Shown: in pieces, positions 25,285-34,714 of the stretch
Layout of the letters: each line of letters opens with the position of its first letter
Position numbering within the stretch: the first letter of the stretch is position 1
Source: UBA6109 sp035366835
GTDB taxonomy: Bacteria; Desulfobacterota; Syntrophia; Syntrophales; UBA6109
Direction: 5' to 3'
Assembly: GCA_035366835.1 (NCBI GenBank)
Contig: DAOSIS010000019.1
Coordinates: forward strand, 1 to 64,000
DNA length: 64,000 bases
The notes under the pieces: generated by a model
What the model was told of the DNA's origin: nothing
The model's database searches: none
The model's input: the letters and a program-made list of their open reading frames with translations, nothing else
Program-made: the position numbers and the translations under genes

Positions 25285-27063
25285 ATGCAACCGATGGAAC
25301 GATTCTTTCAGCGACGGCGCGCCATTTCCCTCGCAGGGGGCATTCTCCTGCTGTTGCTTCTCGCGGCGTCCGCCGCATCCGCCGCCACCGAAATCTTCAA
25401 CGTCCGCCACTGGGCGGCCCCCGATCATACCCGCGTCGTATTCGATGCCACCGAAGAGCCGTCCTACACCGTGGAGAGGGAAGAGGCGCTGCTGCGGATC
25501 GTCATCCGCGATGCGGCCCTGTCCGCGTCGCTGCCCGGCGTCATGGCGATCGAGAAGCCCGGCGTCCGGAACATCCTGCTGAGCACCTCCGAAAGCCAGG
25601 TGACCATCGAGCTGGCCCTTTCCGGGCACACCGGCGCCAACATCTTTTCCCTGAGCCGGATCCAGGACAAGCCCCATCGGCTGGTCATCGACGTCCTTCT
25701 GCCGGAAACGAAAAAGAAGGAGGCCGGCGAGTCCGAGGCGTCCGTACCGCCGCTCCGGAAGAGAATCGTCGTCCTGGACCCCGGGCATGGAGGGGAGGCG
25801 CCGGGCGCGGTAGGCCGCGCCGGTACGCAGGAAAAGGACGTGGTCCTGGGCATCGCGAAGATGACGCGGGAAAACCTGAACAGGAAGCCGGGCTATCGCG
25901 CCATCCTGACGCGGGACGGAGACTACTACGTCTCGTTCCGGAAACGCATGCAGACCGCCCGGGACAACAATGCCGACCTCTTCGTCAGCATCCACGCGGA
26001 TGCCTCGCGGAGCCGCCGCGCCAGGGGAAGTTCCGTGTACACGCTCTCGTTGCGGGGCGCAAGCAGCGAGGCGGCCCGCCTGCTGGCGAAGAGCGAGAAC
26101 CTTGCCGACGTCATCGGCGGGTCTCCGGCGGGGGAGAGCGCCGACGAATCCGATCCGATCGTCCTCAACATGTTTCAGACGAATTCGATTAACCGCTCGA
26201 AGAGCTACGGGCAGATTCTTCTCCAGCACCTCGACGACGTCGGAAGCGTGAAATTCCGCCGCATCCAGGAGGCGCCGTTCCTCGTGCTGAAGCTGCCGGA
26301 GATCCCCTCGGTCCTGGTGGAGACCGCGTTCATATCCAATCCGGATGAAGAAAAGCTGCTGCGGAGCAAGCGCCATCAAAGAAAGCTGGCGCAGGCCCTG
26401 GCATCGGCCATCGAGGAATTCCTGCCGCCGGAGGCGGCCGACAGCCCTCCGGTGCAGGCCAAGGCGGAACCTCCCACGGAGGTGCCCGGAGCGGAGCCGC
26501 CGGCCGCGGCCGAAGAGGCCCCGGTCGCCGACGCTGCGCGGCCGGAAGCGGTGGCGGCGGCAGACGCCCGCGGCGCAAGGAAGAGCGGCAGAACCGAGAC
26601 GAAAACGGAGGTAAGGTCAAAGCCCCCTTCAACGGCCGAGGGAACGGCGGGCGGCGCGGCCGTGAAGGCTTTCGAGACCTACGTCGTCAAGAGAGGGGAT
26701 TGCCTCGCAAAGATCGCCCTTCGATACGGCGTCAGCGTCGCGCAAATCGCGGAGAGGAACCGCATCGATCCCAGGCGGCCCCTGTACGTGAACCGCAGGC
26801 TGAAGATCCCGCTTTCGGGAAATGTCGGGCCGGAGGGAGGTTCCCTTCGACCCGAGGGTGCCGAACGGAAGACGGCGAAGAAGAAAACGGCGGCCCCCTA
26901 TTCGTATCACAAGGTCCGCAAGGGGGAGAGCCTCGCGTCGATCGCCAGGAAATACGGGACGACGGTGAAAGAAATCCGCACGTTGAACGGCATGAAACGG
27001 AACGACACCCTGGTCATTCAGCAGACGATCAGGATTCCTTTCCCCGGCGACGTCCGTTCCTGA
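25285..27063 (+). CDS. N-acetylmuramoyl-L-alanine amidase (AMIN, Amidase_3, 2 x LysM)
   Basis: A secreted AmiC-type cell-wall amidase of 592 residues that cleaves the bond between MurNAc and the stem peptide. It has a signal peptide (to about ASAAT), an AMIN targeting domain (about 36-140) and an Amidase_3 catalytic domain (about 155-385) with Zn ligands in VVLDPGHGG, the Glu of GTQEKDVVLG, His of FVSIHADAS and the catalytic Glu of VLVETAFIS. A Pro/Ala/Glu linker leads to two LysM peptidoglycan-binding repeats (about 462-510 and 545-590). The inserted LysM pair makes it longer than E. coli AmiC. It is followed 11 bp later by a secreted protein gene. Confidence 0.95.
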   Translation: MQPMERFFQRRRAISLAGGILLLLLLAASAASAATEIFNVRHWAAPDHTRVVFDATEEPSYTVEREEALLRIVIRDAALSASLPGVMAIEKPGVRNILLSTSESQVTIELALSGHTGANIFSLSRIQDKPHRLVIDVLLPETKKKEAGESEASVPPLRKRIVVLDPGHGGEAPGAVGRAGTQEKDVVLGIAKMTRENLNRKPGYRAILTRDGDYYVSFRKRMQTARDNNADLFVSIHADASRSRRARGSSVYTLSLRGASSEAARLLAKSENLADVIGGSPAGESADESDPIVLNMFQTNSINRSKSYGQILLQHLDDVGSVKFRRIQEAPFLVLKLPEIPSVLVETAFISNPDEEKLLRSKRHQRKLAQALASAIEEFLPPEAADSPPVQAKAEPPTEVPGAEPPAAAEEAPVADAARPEAVAAADARGARKSGRTETKTEVRSKPPSTAEGTAGGAAVKAFETYVVKRGDCLAKIALRYGVSVAQIAERNRIDPRRPLYVNRRLKIPLSGNVGPEGGSLRPEGAERKTAKKKTAAPYSYHKVRKGESLASIARKYGTTVKEIRTLNGMKRNDTLVIQQTIRIPFPGDVRS

Positions 27064-27074
27064 GGAGGGAATCC

Positions 27075-27542
27075 TTGCGGCTGGTTCGAAGTCTTCTACT
27101 CGCGGTCCTGATCCTCCCGCTGTTCTGCCAGACGGGGCTGTCCCAGACCCTGAACAACGGCTCGGGGGAAGAAGGACCTTTCCGTGTCCGGCCGGAACTC
27201 GCGCCGGGTGTGCCGTTCTTTGCCGCGGACAATGCGCTCCTCGACGCCGTCGGTGAAGACATCTGGTCTTTTCCGGGACGCCTCGACATGCGGCTCCCGA
27301 CGCCGGCAGGGGAAGAGAGGGAAGGCAAGGGGAGGACCCTCATGCAGCACCTGAGCTTCACCTTTTCCCGCGCGTCGACCAGGGAAATCAGGATCGACCC
27401 ATCGCAGCGGGGTGAGGAAGAGAAGGCCTGGGAACAGTTCCGTTCCCTTTCTTCTTCCTTTCAGATGGAATCCTATGCCGATTCCCTGGAGGCGATGGGC
27501 AAGATCATCCAACCTCAGGTGAACCTCCGCATCGAGTTCTGA
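27075..27542 (+). CDS. Secreted hypothetical protein downstream of the amidase
   Basis: 155 residues from TTG 27075, which has GAGGAGGG at 27062-27069. A signal peptide (LRLVRSLLLAVLILPLFCQT) precedes a mature part without known motifs. The charged C-terminal half (RIDPSQRGEEEKAWEQFRSL) is probably helical. The 11-bp gap and shared strand imply co-expression with the amidase, so a periplasmic role in wall remodelling is possible. The family is not recognised. Confidence 0.65.
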   Translation: MRLVRSLLLAVLILPLFCQTGLSQTLNNGSGEEGPFRVRPELAPGVPFFAADNALLDAVGEDIWSFPGRLDMRLPTPAGEEREGKGRTLMQHLSFTFSRASTREIRIDPSQRGEEEKAWEQFRSLSSSFQMESYADSLEAMGKIIQPQVNLRIEF

Positions 27543-27561
27543 AGACCCGGAGAGACAGATT

Positions 27562-29070
27562 TCAGCAAACCGTCCCATTCCAGGTCCGGAGCAGCCGCAC
27601 CAGAAGGCGGACGCCTACTCCGGAAGCCCCCTTGGGGATGTAGGACCTGTCTTTGCTCAGCCAGGCAGGACCGGCGATGTCGAGATGCGCCCAGGGGAAG
27701 TCGCCGACGAATTTCTTCAGGAAAGCGGCTGCCGTGATCGTGCCGGCGGGCCTGCCGCCGGCGTTCTTGACGTCGGCGATGTCGCTCTTGATCTGCTCGT
27801 CATACTCTTCCCACAGCGGAAGCTCCCAGACCTTCTCTCCCGTAAAGTCGGCGGCCTTGCGGATTTTCTCCTTGAGGGCCTCGTCCGTTCCCATCATGCC
27901 GGTGACGTAATCTCCCAGGGCGATGACGCAGGCGCCGGTCAGGGTGGCGAGGTCGATGATGGCGGCCGGCTTGTACCGTCCCGCATAGGTCAGGGCGTCG
28001 GCCAGGATCAGTCTTCCCTCCGCGTCGGTGTTCACGACCTCGATCGTCTGGCCGGACAGGGACTTCAGGATGTCGCCCGGCTTCAGGGCGCGGCCGCTGG
28101 GCATGTTCTCGGTGGCGGGGACGAGTCCGACCAGGTTCACCGGCAGCTCCAGGTCCACGGCAGCCATGATCGCGCAGATGACGGCGGCGCCGCCGGACAT
28201 ATCCGATTTCATCTCGTCCATCTTCTCCGCCGGTTTCAGAGAGATGCCGCCGCTGTCGAAGGTGAGGCCCTTGCCCACCAGGACGAGAGGCCTGTCGCTT
28301 TTCCTGCCGCCCCGGTATTCGAGAATGATGAAACGGGGAGGCTGCTTGCTTCCGCTGGCAACGCCGAGAAGGGCGTTCATGCCCAGCCTTTGCATCTTCT
28401 GCTCGTCCAGCACCTTGACGGAAACAGCCCTTCCTTTGGCTGCAAGAATCGCCTGCCCGGCCATATGGCTGGGCGTCATCTCATTGCCCGGCGTGGAAAT
28501 CATGTCCCGGGCGAGGGAGACGGCGCGGCAGATGATCTCGGCATTCGCCGCCGCCGTGCGTGCGGCATCGGTTTGCCCGTCCTTCACGACGATCGTCATC
28601 TCACGGAGCTGGCGGATTTCTTCTTTCTGCACCGTCTTGTACGGAGTGAACTGGTAACTGCCCAGGATCGTCCCCTCGACGACGGCCTCGGTGAGGTCTC
28701 CGATGGACGCGGAAGACGGGCCGAAGTCGAGCGCGGTTGAAAAGGACAGGAGGTTCGAGGAGCGGATGAATTGCGCCGCCTTTGCATAGGCGCCGCGTAC
28801 GCGGTCGAGGTCGAAGTCGCAGCGCTTTCCGAGTCCGATCAGGACGATCCTCTGGCCGGAGTCCGCATCGCCGGTATGTAGCAGCTCGAGCTGACAGTGC
28901 TTGCCTTCGAATTCACGGCTGCGCAGCAGTTCCGAGATCCAGCCTCCGGAGGATTGATCCGCTCGCCGCGCCGTGGGGGAGAGTTCGGAATCGCCCTCGT
29001 ACACGGGGACGACGAAACAGCGGTGGGAGCGCGGGTCGGGAAAGGTGCCTTTCTGGATTCTGGTTTTCAC
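27562..29070 (-). CDS. pepA: Leucyl aminopeptidase (M17)
   Basis: A cytosolic di-zinc/manganese aminopeptidase of 502 residues that removes N-terminal amino acids from peptides. Signature blocks are GKGLTFDSGGISLKP, MKSDMSGGAAV and the M17 signature NTDAEGRLILADAL. GTG 29070 is chosen because AAAGGAG (29077-29083) precedes it and the length is then normal; an upstream ATG at 29172 would add ~34 atypical residues. It converges with the secreted protein gene. Confidence 0.95.
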   Translation of the reverse strand: MKTRIQKGTFPDPRSHRCFVVPVYEGDSELSPTARRADQSSGGWISELLRSREFEGKHCQLELLHTGDADSGQRIVLIGLGKRCDFDLDRVRGAYAKAAQFIRSSNLLSFSTALDFGPSSASIGDLTEAVVEGTILGSYQFTPYKTVQKEEIRQLREMTIVVKDGQTDAARTAAANAEIICRAVSLARDMISTPGNEMTPSHMAGQAILAAKGRAVSVKVLDEQKMQRLGMNALLGVASGSKQPPRFIILEYRGGRKSDRPLVLVGKGLTFDSGGISLKPAEKMDEMKSDMSGGAAVICAIMAAVDLELPVNLVGLVPATENMPSGRALKPGDILKSLSGQTIEVVNTDAEGRLILADALTYAGRYKPAAIIDLATLTGACVIALGDYVTGMMGTDEALKEKIRKAADFTGEKVWELPLWEEYDEQIKSDIADVKNAGGRPAGTITAAAFLKKFVGDFPWAHLDIAGPAWLSKDRSYIPKGASGVGVRLLVRLLRTWNGTVC

Positions 29071-29513
29071 GGAAAACTCCTTTTCAGTCGGATTTGCAGT
29101 CGCAACGTTCTGCATCTGTCGCGGGGAGTGCGCCGCGGCGCCTCTCGCGGCGCACAACGGGAATCTCCGCATCGGGGAATGCCGCCGAGGCGGTCTGCAC
29201 GATCTTCATTTGCGTAATGTCTTTAGCGCAAAAGCGGTGACGTTTTCAAGTCGTTTGGTCCGTCGGCTGCGACGGCGGGGGAAGACGTTCACCGCAGGCG
29301 GCGACGCGCCCGGCAGAAAGTTCGGCTTCCCTTTTCTCCCAAAGATGGATAGAATTACAGGCACTTACATGCCGCGTTCCGATAGAAATGTCGCAGGAAT
29401 GCGGGATGGCAGCCGGAAGAAGGTCCGGACCCCGGCCCGCCCGATTGTTGGGTGATCCAGCTGTTGAGAAGTGCGGTCGAAAGAAGCATCGGATCGGGTC
29501 CGGATATGTGAAC
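29071..29513. other. Intergenic region between pepA and the pilin operon
   Basis: About 440 bp between divergent genes. It should contain both promoters, but no clean -35/-10 or -24/-12 pair was found. A near miss to a sigma-54 site (GGCACTTACATGCC near 29370) has one base too few between GG and GC. Confidence 0.4.
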
Positions 29514-30008
29514 ATGGGATATCGCATCTGTCCTGACAAACGTCGCACCGGATTTACGGCGCTTGAGGTCATCGCCGTCATCTTCGTCATTGCCGTTGTC
29601 GGCGTCATCGCAGCATCCCGCATCGCCTCCAAGACCTATTACGACATTGCCGCCGAAGCGGAGATCCTGAAATCGAACATCCGTTATGCCCAGTTCCGGG
29701 CCCTGTCCGACGCGGATACCGCCTATGGCACCAATGCGGTCACGTGGGGGATATCACTGTCCGGAAACTCCTATACGCTGCAGAAGAACGGTTCGGCCGC
29801 GACCACGAATTTCCCCGGCGAAAACTCGCCGACGCACAATCTGCCGGCCGGCATTTCCGTGACGGCGGGAACGGTGACCTACAACGTGTGGGGCATCCCC
29901 GTCGACGCGGCCGGAGCCCCCCTGGCCGGCGACACGGGCATCGGAATTTCCGACGGCGTCACTTCACGGACCCTCACGGTGACGCGGAATACAGGATTCA
30001 TCCCATGA
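29514..30008 (+). CDS. Type IV pilin-like protein (GspH/FimT-like)
   Basis: A 164-residue pseudopilin. The prepilin peptidase motif is RRTG-FTALEVIAVIFV with Glu at +5 of the mature protein, followed by a hydrophobic helix and a globular beta-rich head ending TVTRNTGFIP. The start is ATG 29514 or the in-frame GTG 29508. It is first in a four-gene operon of pilin-like proteins; its position and the FimT/GspH-like C-terminal ending suggest an initiating minor pilin. Confidence 0.8.
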   Translation: MGYRICPDKRRTGFTALEVIAVIFVIAVVGVIAASRIASKTYYDIAAEAEILKSNIRYAQFRALSDADTAYGTNAVTWGISLSGNSYTLQKNGSAATTNFPGENSPTHNLPAGISVTAGTVTYNVWGIPVDAAGAPLAGDTGIGISDGVTSRTLTVTRNTGFIP

Positions 30009-30445
30009 GGACGCAGACCCGACGGCATGACAGGGGCTTCACCCTCATCGAGGCGATCATGGTGATCGTGGCCGCCGCGATCCTGGGGGCGATGATGTTC
30101 ACCTACTCGAGCACATCGCTTTTCAGGAGCTCCCAGCCCCTGCATCAGGCGACTAAGGCCCTTGCTCTCCAGAAGGTCATGGAAAATATTCTTGCCGATT
30201 ACAGCGCAAACTATAAGGCGAATCTGGCCGGCATCAAGACCAAGATCGGAAGCCCAGGCTCGCCGCAGACTCTGACAAATTCTTACGGGACCTATACCCT
30301 GGTCTACAACGACTTCGTGAAGTTCGTGGCGGGGGCGGAAACGCCGATCAACACAGCCGCAGGCGACCCCCAGAACATGCTGAAGGTGACCATCCGGAAC
30401 GATTCGGGCGAAACGCTGTCCATCCTGCTGACGCTCATCCAATAG
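30005..30445 (+). CDS. Type IV pilin-like protein, second in the operon
   Basis: A 146-residue prepilin with RRHDRG-FTLIEAIMVIVAAAI (cleavage after Gly, Glu at +5) and a head domain lacking cysteines. It overlaps the first pilin gene by 4 bp (ATGA). No close assignment to PilV or GspI is possible by eye. Confidence 0.8.
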   Translation: MRTQTRRHDRGFTLIEAIMVIVAAAILGAMMFTYSSTSLFRSSQPLHQATKALALQKVMENILADYSANYKANLAGIKTKIGSPGSPQTLTNSYGTYTLVYNDFVKFVAGAETPINTAAGDPQNMLKVTIRNDSGETLSILLTLIQ

Positions 30446-30452
30446 GGTGCTT

Positions 30453-30974
30453 ATGAAGGGCTGCACATTCCATAGACAGGGTTTCACCCTCCTGGAAATC
30501 ATCGTATCGCTCCTTCTCGTCGGGATTGTGACGGCGGTGATCGGCCTGTCCAGTTACCACATGGTCAACGGTTTTGTTTTTGCCCAGAAGAACGCCGACA
30601 CCCTTCTGAAGGGACAGGTCGCCATTGCGCGGATGGTCAAGGAACTGAACAACGTAAAGAAGGTGTACGTTGCTTCCACGAGCGGCACGCAGATAACGTT
30701 TGCGTCGTACAGGGACGGCGGGGAGACTGCTCATGCGCTGTCTCGGTCCGGCGCCAATCTTCTGTTCGACGGCATCACGCTTTCGGACCAGGTCGGCAGT
30801 TTTTCGCTCGTCTATTATGACGCCGCCGGCGGGTCTCCACAGACGACCTGGTCGGCGTCATCACGCATCATCGAGATCAATCTTGTGTTGACGGGAGCGG
30901 AGAATACGCCGGCGGCGTTCAGCGCCCGCGTTGCACCCTCCTTTGACGTCTCGATTGTTCCTCCCGGAACGTGA
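30453..30974 (+). CDS. Type IV pilin-like protein, third in the operon
   Basis: A 173-residue prepilin with HRQG-FTLLEIIVSLLLVGI and a PilW/GspJ-like head (VAIARMVKELNNVKKVYVAS). ATG 30453 is chosen; the in-frame GTG 30447 is an alternative. It lies 7 bp after the second pilin gene. Confidence 0.8.
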   Translation: MKGCTFHRQGFTLLEIIVSLLLVGIVTAVIGLSSYHMVNGFVFAQKNADTLLKGQVAIARMVKELNNVKKVYVASTSGTQITFASYRDGGETAHALSRSGANLLFDGITLSDQVGSFSLVYYDAAGGSPQTTWSASSRIIEINLVLTGAENTPAAFSARVAPSFDVSIVPPGT

Positions 30975-30977
30975 TCG

Positions 30978-32480
30978 ATGGAAGGAGCGTTCAGGATTGC
31001 AGCGATGTTTCAGGGCAGAGGTTGGAAGACGAAAATGATTTCGCAGCGGAACCCACGGAAGAACCGGCAGGCCGGTGCGGCCTTGATCGTCATCATTGCC
31101 GCGATGACCGTCGTGGCCATCCTCGGCGCCGGGATGCTCGGCCTGTTTTCTTCCTCGATTTTTTCGGAACTGTTCATCAACAACCGGGAGAAGGCCTATT
31201 ACCTGGCGCAATCGGGGAGGCAATATGCCGCCATGACCATCAACAACCTCCCGGCCGGCGATAGGGAGGCCATTGATAAAGCTCTCAACGGCGATTTGGA
31301 TGATGGAACGAAAGGCACGGGAACGACGTACATTCTGTCGGACGGCAGCAAATTCCATCTGCGCTCGACGACGGACGACAGGCGTTCCTACGTGGAATCC
31401 ACGGGGATCGTGAATGAAGGGACCGCGCTGGAGACAAAGCAGAAGATCATGTTTACAGTGGAAAGCAAGAGGTTCGCTCTGGATGTTTTTGGAGTTGAGT
31501 CCGTTCAACTTACCAATGGCGCAATCATCGACAGCTACGATTCGTCAGTAGGACCGTATAATGCTGCTTCGAATAGGTCGCAAAAAGCAGTGGTCCGCAC
31601 GAACGGAACGGCCGACGGGTCCATCAATGTCGTTTATAAAGCAACGACCCCCTGTCAAATCGGCGGCGACGCCATTTGCGGGCCCTGCGGGCCGAATCTG
31701 GAGTATTGCGATCCAAATGAGGACTATGGAGTCATCAATGCAGTCTCCCTCAATCCCGCCATCATACTCATCACGGGGACAAGAACCTCCGCAAGCACGA
31801 CTCAGGCTTATTCCGAGGTTCTTGCACCCGGCTCCTGCACCTCCTTCTACACCTGCGGTTCCCTCTTGGGCGACACGGTAACGGTAAAAATAAAAGGGAC
31901 AAACTATACGTACCGTAGGATGACTGGCTCTGGTACAGCCACTGATCCGCACACCCTCGCCACTGGCGTTTACAGGACGAATTACTTCTACTTCAATGGA
32001 AGAACACTGACGATCAACGGCAATGTCACATTGATCGTCACCGAAGTGTTTACGAATGACGGTTCTCTCATAACCAGCACCGGCGATGTGAACATGATCA
32101 ATGCATCCCACATCTACATCGCACCGAATGCAACACTGGATCTGTACGTGCTGCGAACAGCCACCTTCGGCCAGAATTGCAGAATCAACCCGCCCTGCCG
32201 GGCAGGCGCAACAGCGACTCCTTGTGCCGATGGTCTGCCGCAGACGCCGGCGACGGCCCTGAGGTTCCTGGGCATCACGACCACGGAGCTCTTTTTCAAT
32301 TCACAGGAGACCTATGGAGGAGTAAGTGCGCCGGGGGCAAGCGCCAGTTTTACCGCAGGATCGCATTTTTTCGGGACGGTTTCCGCCAGGACCATCGCGA
32401 TGACCGGCGGCGGCATCCATGTGGACAAGGCCTTTTCCGGGACGGGCGGGGGAACCGGTGCAGGCAATATCGTCTACTGA
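30978..32480 (+). CDS. PilX-like surface protein, last in the pilin operon
   Basis: Up to 500 residues. An N-terminal hydrophobic helix (GAALIVIIAAMTVVAILGAG) with a following SGRQYAAMTINNL helix matches the PilX/GspK-like start, but no classical Gly-Phe cleavage site is seen. The long C-terminal part has Cys pairs (CQIGGDAICGPCGPNLEYC) and a beta-helix-like repeat region (TLTINGNVTLIVTEVFTNDG) of the DUF7305 kind. ATG 31035 is a possible alternative start. It could be the tip adhesin or cargo of the pilus-like structure. No assembly ATPase or secretin is in the window. Confidence 0.7.
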   Translation: MEGAFRIAAMFQGRGWKTKMISQRNPRKNRQAGAALIVIIAAMTVVAILGAGMLGLFSSSIFSELFINNREKAYYLAQSGRQYAAMTINNLPAGDREAIDKALNGDLDDGTKGTGTTYILSDGSKFHLRSTTDDRRSYVESTGIVNEGTALETKQKIMFTVESKRFALDVFGVESVQLTNGAIIDSYDSSVGPYNAASNRSQKAVVRTNGTADGSINVVYKATTPCQIGGDAICGPCGPNLEYCDPNEDYGVINAVSLNPAIILITGTRTSASTTQAYSEVLAPGSCTSFYTCGSLLGDTVTVKIKGTNYTYRRMTGSGTATDPHTLATGVYRTNYFYFNGRTLTINGNVTLIVTEVFTNDGSLITSTGDVNMINASHIYIAPNATLDLYVLRTATFGQNCRINPPCRAGATATPCADGLPQTPATALRFLGITTTELFFNSQETYGGVSAPGASASFTAGSHFFGTVSARTIAMTGGGIHVDKAFSGTGGGTGAGNIVY

Positions 32481-32691
32481 GCCCGGAGAGGACGGACCGC
32501 CCGCCGACGAAGGAATGGACAAGTGAAAGACTTTCGGCGGGGCCGTGATCCCGGAAGCCGGAGCCTTCCCGCGCGCGAAGATCCGATTGATTTCCATGGG
32601 AGAACCTGTTAGCGTCCGCGGGCAACACGGGCGATTCCGGGTCGGAAGCGGCGGCGGAGGGTCCGCAATTCAAAGATATCAGGAGGAAGGG

Positions 32692-33054
32692 ATGGCATCT
32701 ACCACCATGGAAGTCCGGCAGGCGCAGAAGGCTTCGCTGGAAAAGGAGTTGGCCGGGCGCCTCGCGGTGTTGAAAGCGCGCGGGCTCGAAGAGAAAGACA
32801 CTGCCAAGGATCCGGTGTTGAAGAACCTCCGCGCCAGGATGAAGCAGGCAATCGCGCGGATCTCCGCGATCGAGAAGAAATCCCGAAGGTCGGAAGAACT
32901 GGAGAAGATCAAGGCGGAAAAGGCTGCGCAGCCCAAGGAGCAGCCGGAGGAGAAGGCGAAAGCCGCCAAGGCGGACAAGGGCGAGAAACCCGCGGCGAAG
33001 GAGAAGGCGCCGAAGAAGAAGAAAAAGGAGACCGAGTCGGAGGCCGAAGGTTGA
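32692..33054 (+). CDS. Highly charged Lys/Glu/Ala-rich protein
   Basis: 120 residues with a strong AGGAGGAAGG ribosome site. The N-terminal 65 residues are an amphipathic helix pair (SLEKELAGRLAVLKARGLEE); the C-terminal half is almost only Lys, Glu, Ala and Pro (KAPKKKKKETESEAEG). It has no known domain. A coiled-coil or nucleic-acid-binding role is possible. Confidence 0.65.
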   Translation: MASTTMEVRQAQKASLEKELAGRLAVLKARGLEEKDTAKDPVLKNLRARMKQAIARISAIEKKSRRSEELEKIKAEKAAQPKEQPEEKAKAAKADKGEKPAAKEKAPKKKKKETESEAEG

Positions 33055-33126
33055 TGCGGAGGTTCCGCTACCGGTGTCCGGCGCGGAATGCTTTCCGCGG
33101 CCGCGTCACGGGTGTGCCAAAGACGC

Positions 33127-33156
33127 CGGGGAGTTCCGGACGAACGGGACTCCCCG
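33127..33156 (+). terminator. Hairpin after the charged protein gene
   Basis: An 11-bp stem CGGGGAGTTCC/GGGACTCCCCG (one G-T wobble) with an 8-nt loop, followed by TTTC. The T-run is short, so termination may be partial. Confidence 0.5.
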
Positions 33157-33228
33157 TTTCAGATGAAATCGATCAGCTTCCCGCTGGCCTGCCGCAAGCG
33201 CTGGCTGAGGAGGGAGGCCTCCGGCTCA

Positions 33229-34191
33229 TCATGACGGCTGCTGGATCGCCGCCAGCTTCCAGGGCTGCTTTCCGACGGGACGGGTGAAGGTCCAGTATTC
33301 CTCGAACCGGATAGGCGCATCCTTGGTCCCGGCGCTGATCCGGCCTGTCTTCTCGTCGACCGTGTAGTCCAGAAGACTTGCCAGGAATTTCACCGTCACA
33401 AAATCCTGACCGCCTTCCTGCCAGGCTTCAGCCAGGTCGACGGAGCGGACGGCGATGTTCTCCAGCCGGTTGATCTTCCCTTCCTTGCGCATCGTTCGCA
33501 CCTGCTCCTCAAGAGTCGCGAGCATCTCGGCGGTCAGGAGAGCGGTGGCGGCGGACATGTCGCGCTGCGTCCACGCCGCTTGAATCTTGAAAAACAGGTC
33601 CGTGCACTCCTCCAGGAAGCGGGAAGGATTGTAGGAGGGATCCATTTGCCGGATGTGCGCGATGCCGGTGTCGAGGTCGCTTCCCTGAAGCGGCGCGGCC
33701 GACGGCGGGGCGCCGGGCGTCGACCGGATCTCGGGGGCAGGGGAGGATTGGTAGTAGGCGGAGGCGGCCGCCTGCCGGCGTTTCTTGAGGTAGGAGAACA
33801 ACAGGTACAGCAGCAGCGCGATCAACGCGATGTCCAGCATTCCGATGCCGCCGCCGGCGGCCTCGGAAGATTCGCCCGCGATTCCCAGGCTGCGGAACAG
33901 CATGGCGCCGGCCATGCCCCCGATCAACCCGCCGGCCATGCTCCTCAGGAAACCGCCCTGCTGGGGGAAGCCCGCGGTCGGTGCAGAGGCGACCTGTTGT
34001 CCGGCGCCGGTCGCGGGCTGCACGGGCGCTGGTGCCGCCGGTCTCGGGGCGGAAAACGACCGGGAGCCGCGGCTGCCGAAGGACCTGCCGCCGCCGACCC
34101 TGGCGAGGGCGCTCGATTCCAGAACGACAAAGAACATGAACCAGCCGGCCAGAAGACCGATGCCGGCCGCGAAGATTTTCTTGGAGAACAT
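33229..34191 (-). CDS. Tim44-like domain membrane protein
   Basis: 320 residues from ATG 34191 (GGGAGGTGC upstream). It has an N-terminal signal/anchor, a Gly/Ser/Arg then Pro/Ala-rich segment, a Gly-rich helix (GGLIGGMAGAMLFRSLG), a second transmembrane helix (MLDIALIALLLYLLFSYLKK) and a C-terminal Tim44-like domain (about 190-320; FFKIQAAWTQRDMSAATALL, EYWTFTRPVGKQPWKL). Bacterial Tim44-like proteins are inner-membrane proteins of poorly known role. Confidence 0.85.
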   Translation of the reverse strand: MFSKKIFAAGIGLLAGWFMFFVVLESSALARVGGGRSFGSRGSRSFSAPRPAAPAPVQPATGAGQQVASAPTAGFPQQGGFLRSMAGGLIGGMAGAMLFRSLGIAGESSEAAGGGIGMLDIALIALLLYLLFSYLKKRRQAAASAYYQSSPAPEIRSTPGAPPSAAPLQGSDLDTGIAHIRQMDPSYNPSRFLEECTDLFFKIQAAWTQRDMSAATALLTAEMLATLEEQVRTMRKEGKINRLENIAVRSVDLAEAWQEGGQDFVTVKFLASLLDYTVDEKTGRISAGTKDAPIRFEEYWTFTRPVGKQPWKLAAIQQPS

Positions 34192-34318
34192 AGCACCTCC
34201 CGAAGGGTCTTTTTGTGGTAGAATCCATACACGTTCGAACGATCCCCTGTCAATTTCTTTTCGCGGCCGCTGTGCCGGAACCGTCATCCTTAACCACCCC
34301 GGCCGCAAGGAGGCTGCC

Positions 34319-34576
34319 ATGAATTCGATCGCGGGCATTTCCCGGTGGCTGTGCCGCTTCCCCCTTCGCTGGATCGCGGCTGTACTGCTCGTCGTCCTGT
34401 ATCTGAAAGGCAATGCAAAGCCGTTCTACTATCACGGCGCCGACGGCGTCATCGTGAAGGCCGCCGACGACGGCGGAGTATCGGTCATCATCTGCAGCCA
34501 GGGGAAGCCGGTCGAGACCGTGCCGCTGGAGTTGATCGATGCCCTGACGGTGGAATGCGACAAACAGACGCTCTGA
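34319..34576 (+). CDS. Small membrane-anchored hypothetical protein
   Basis: 85 residues; CAAGGAGG lies just upstream of ATG 34319. One hydrophobic segment (RWIAAVLLVVLYLKG) is followed by a short beta-rich soluble part (GVIVKAADDGGVSVIICSQG). It is transcribed divergently from the Tim44-like gene. The family is not recognised. Confidence 0.6.
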   Translation: MNSIAGISRWLCRFPLRWIAAVLLVVLYLKGNAKPFYYHGADGVIVKAADDGGVSVIICSQGKPVETVPLELIDALTVECDKQTL

Positions 34577-34663
34577 GGCCGGAGAGACCGGTCCGATCGC
34601 CCCGGGGACGCCCCGCAGGGTTTTCGGCGTTCCGGTGGGGAAAGCGGCTCAGGGAGCGGTCCC

Positions 34664-34700
34664 AAAAAAAGGGGGGGCCGGGGATTTCCCCCGCCCCCCC
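34664..34700 (-). terminator. Intrinsic terminator of fdhA
   Basis: A GC-only stem (GGGGGGGC.../...CCCCCCC) is followed on the minus strand by TTTTTTT. It lies 15 nt after the fdhA stop. Confidence 0.85.
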
Positions 34701-34714
34701 TTCAGCGGAGGGAA

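Noticed and set aside
29365..29385. Sigma-54 promoter before the pilin operon
   Set aside because: GG and GC elements are 9 bp apart instead of 10.
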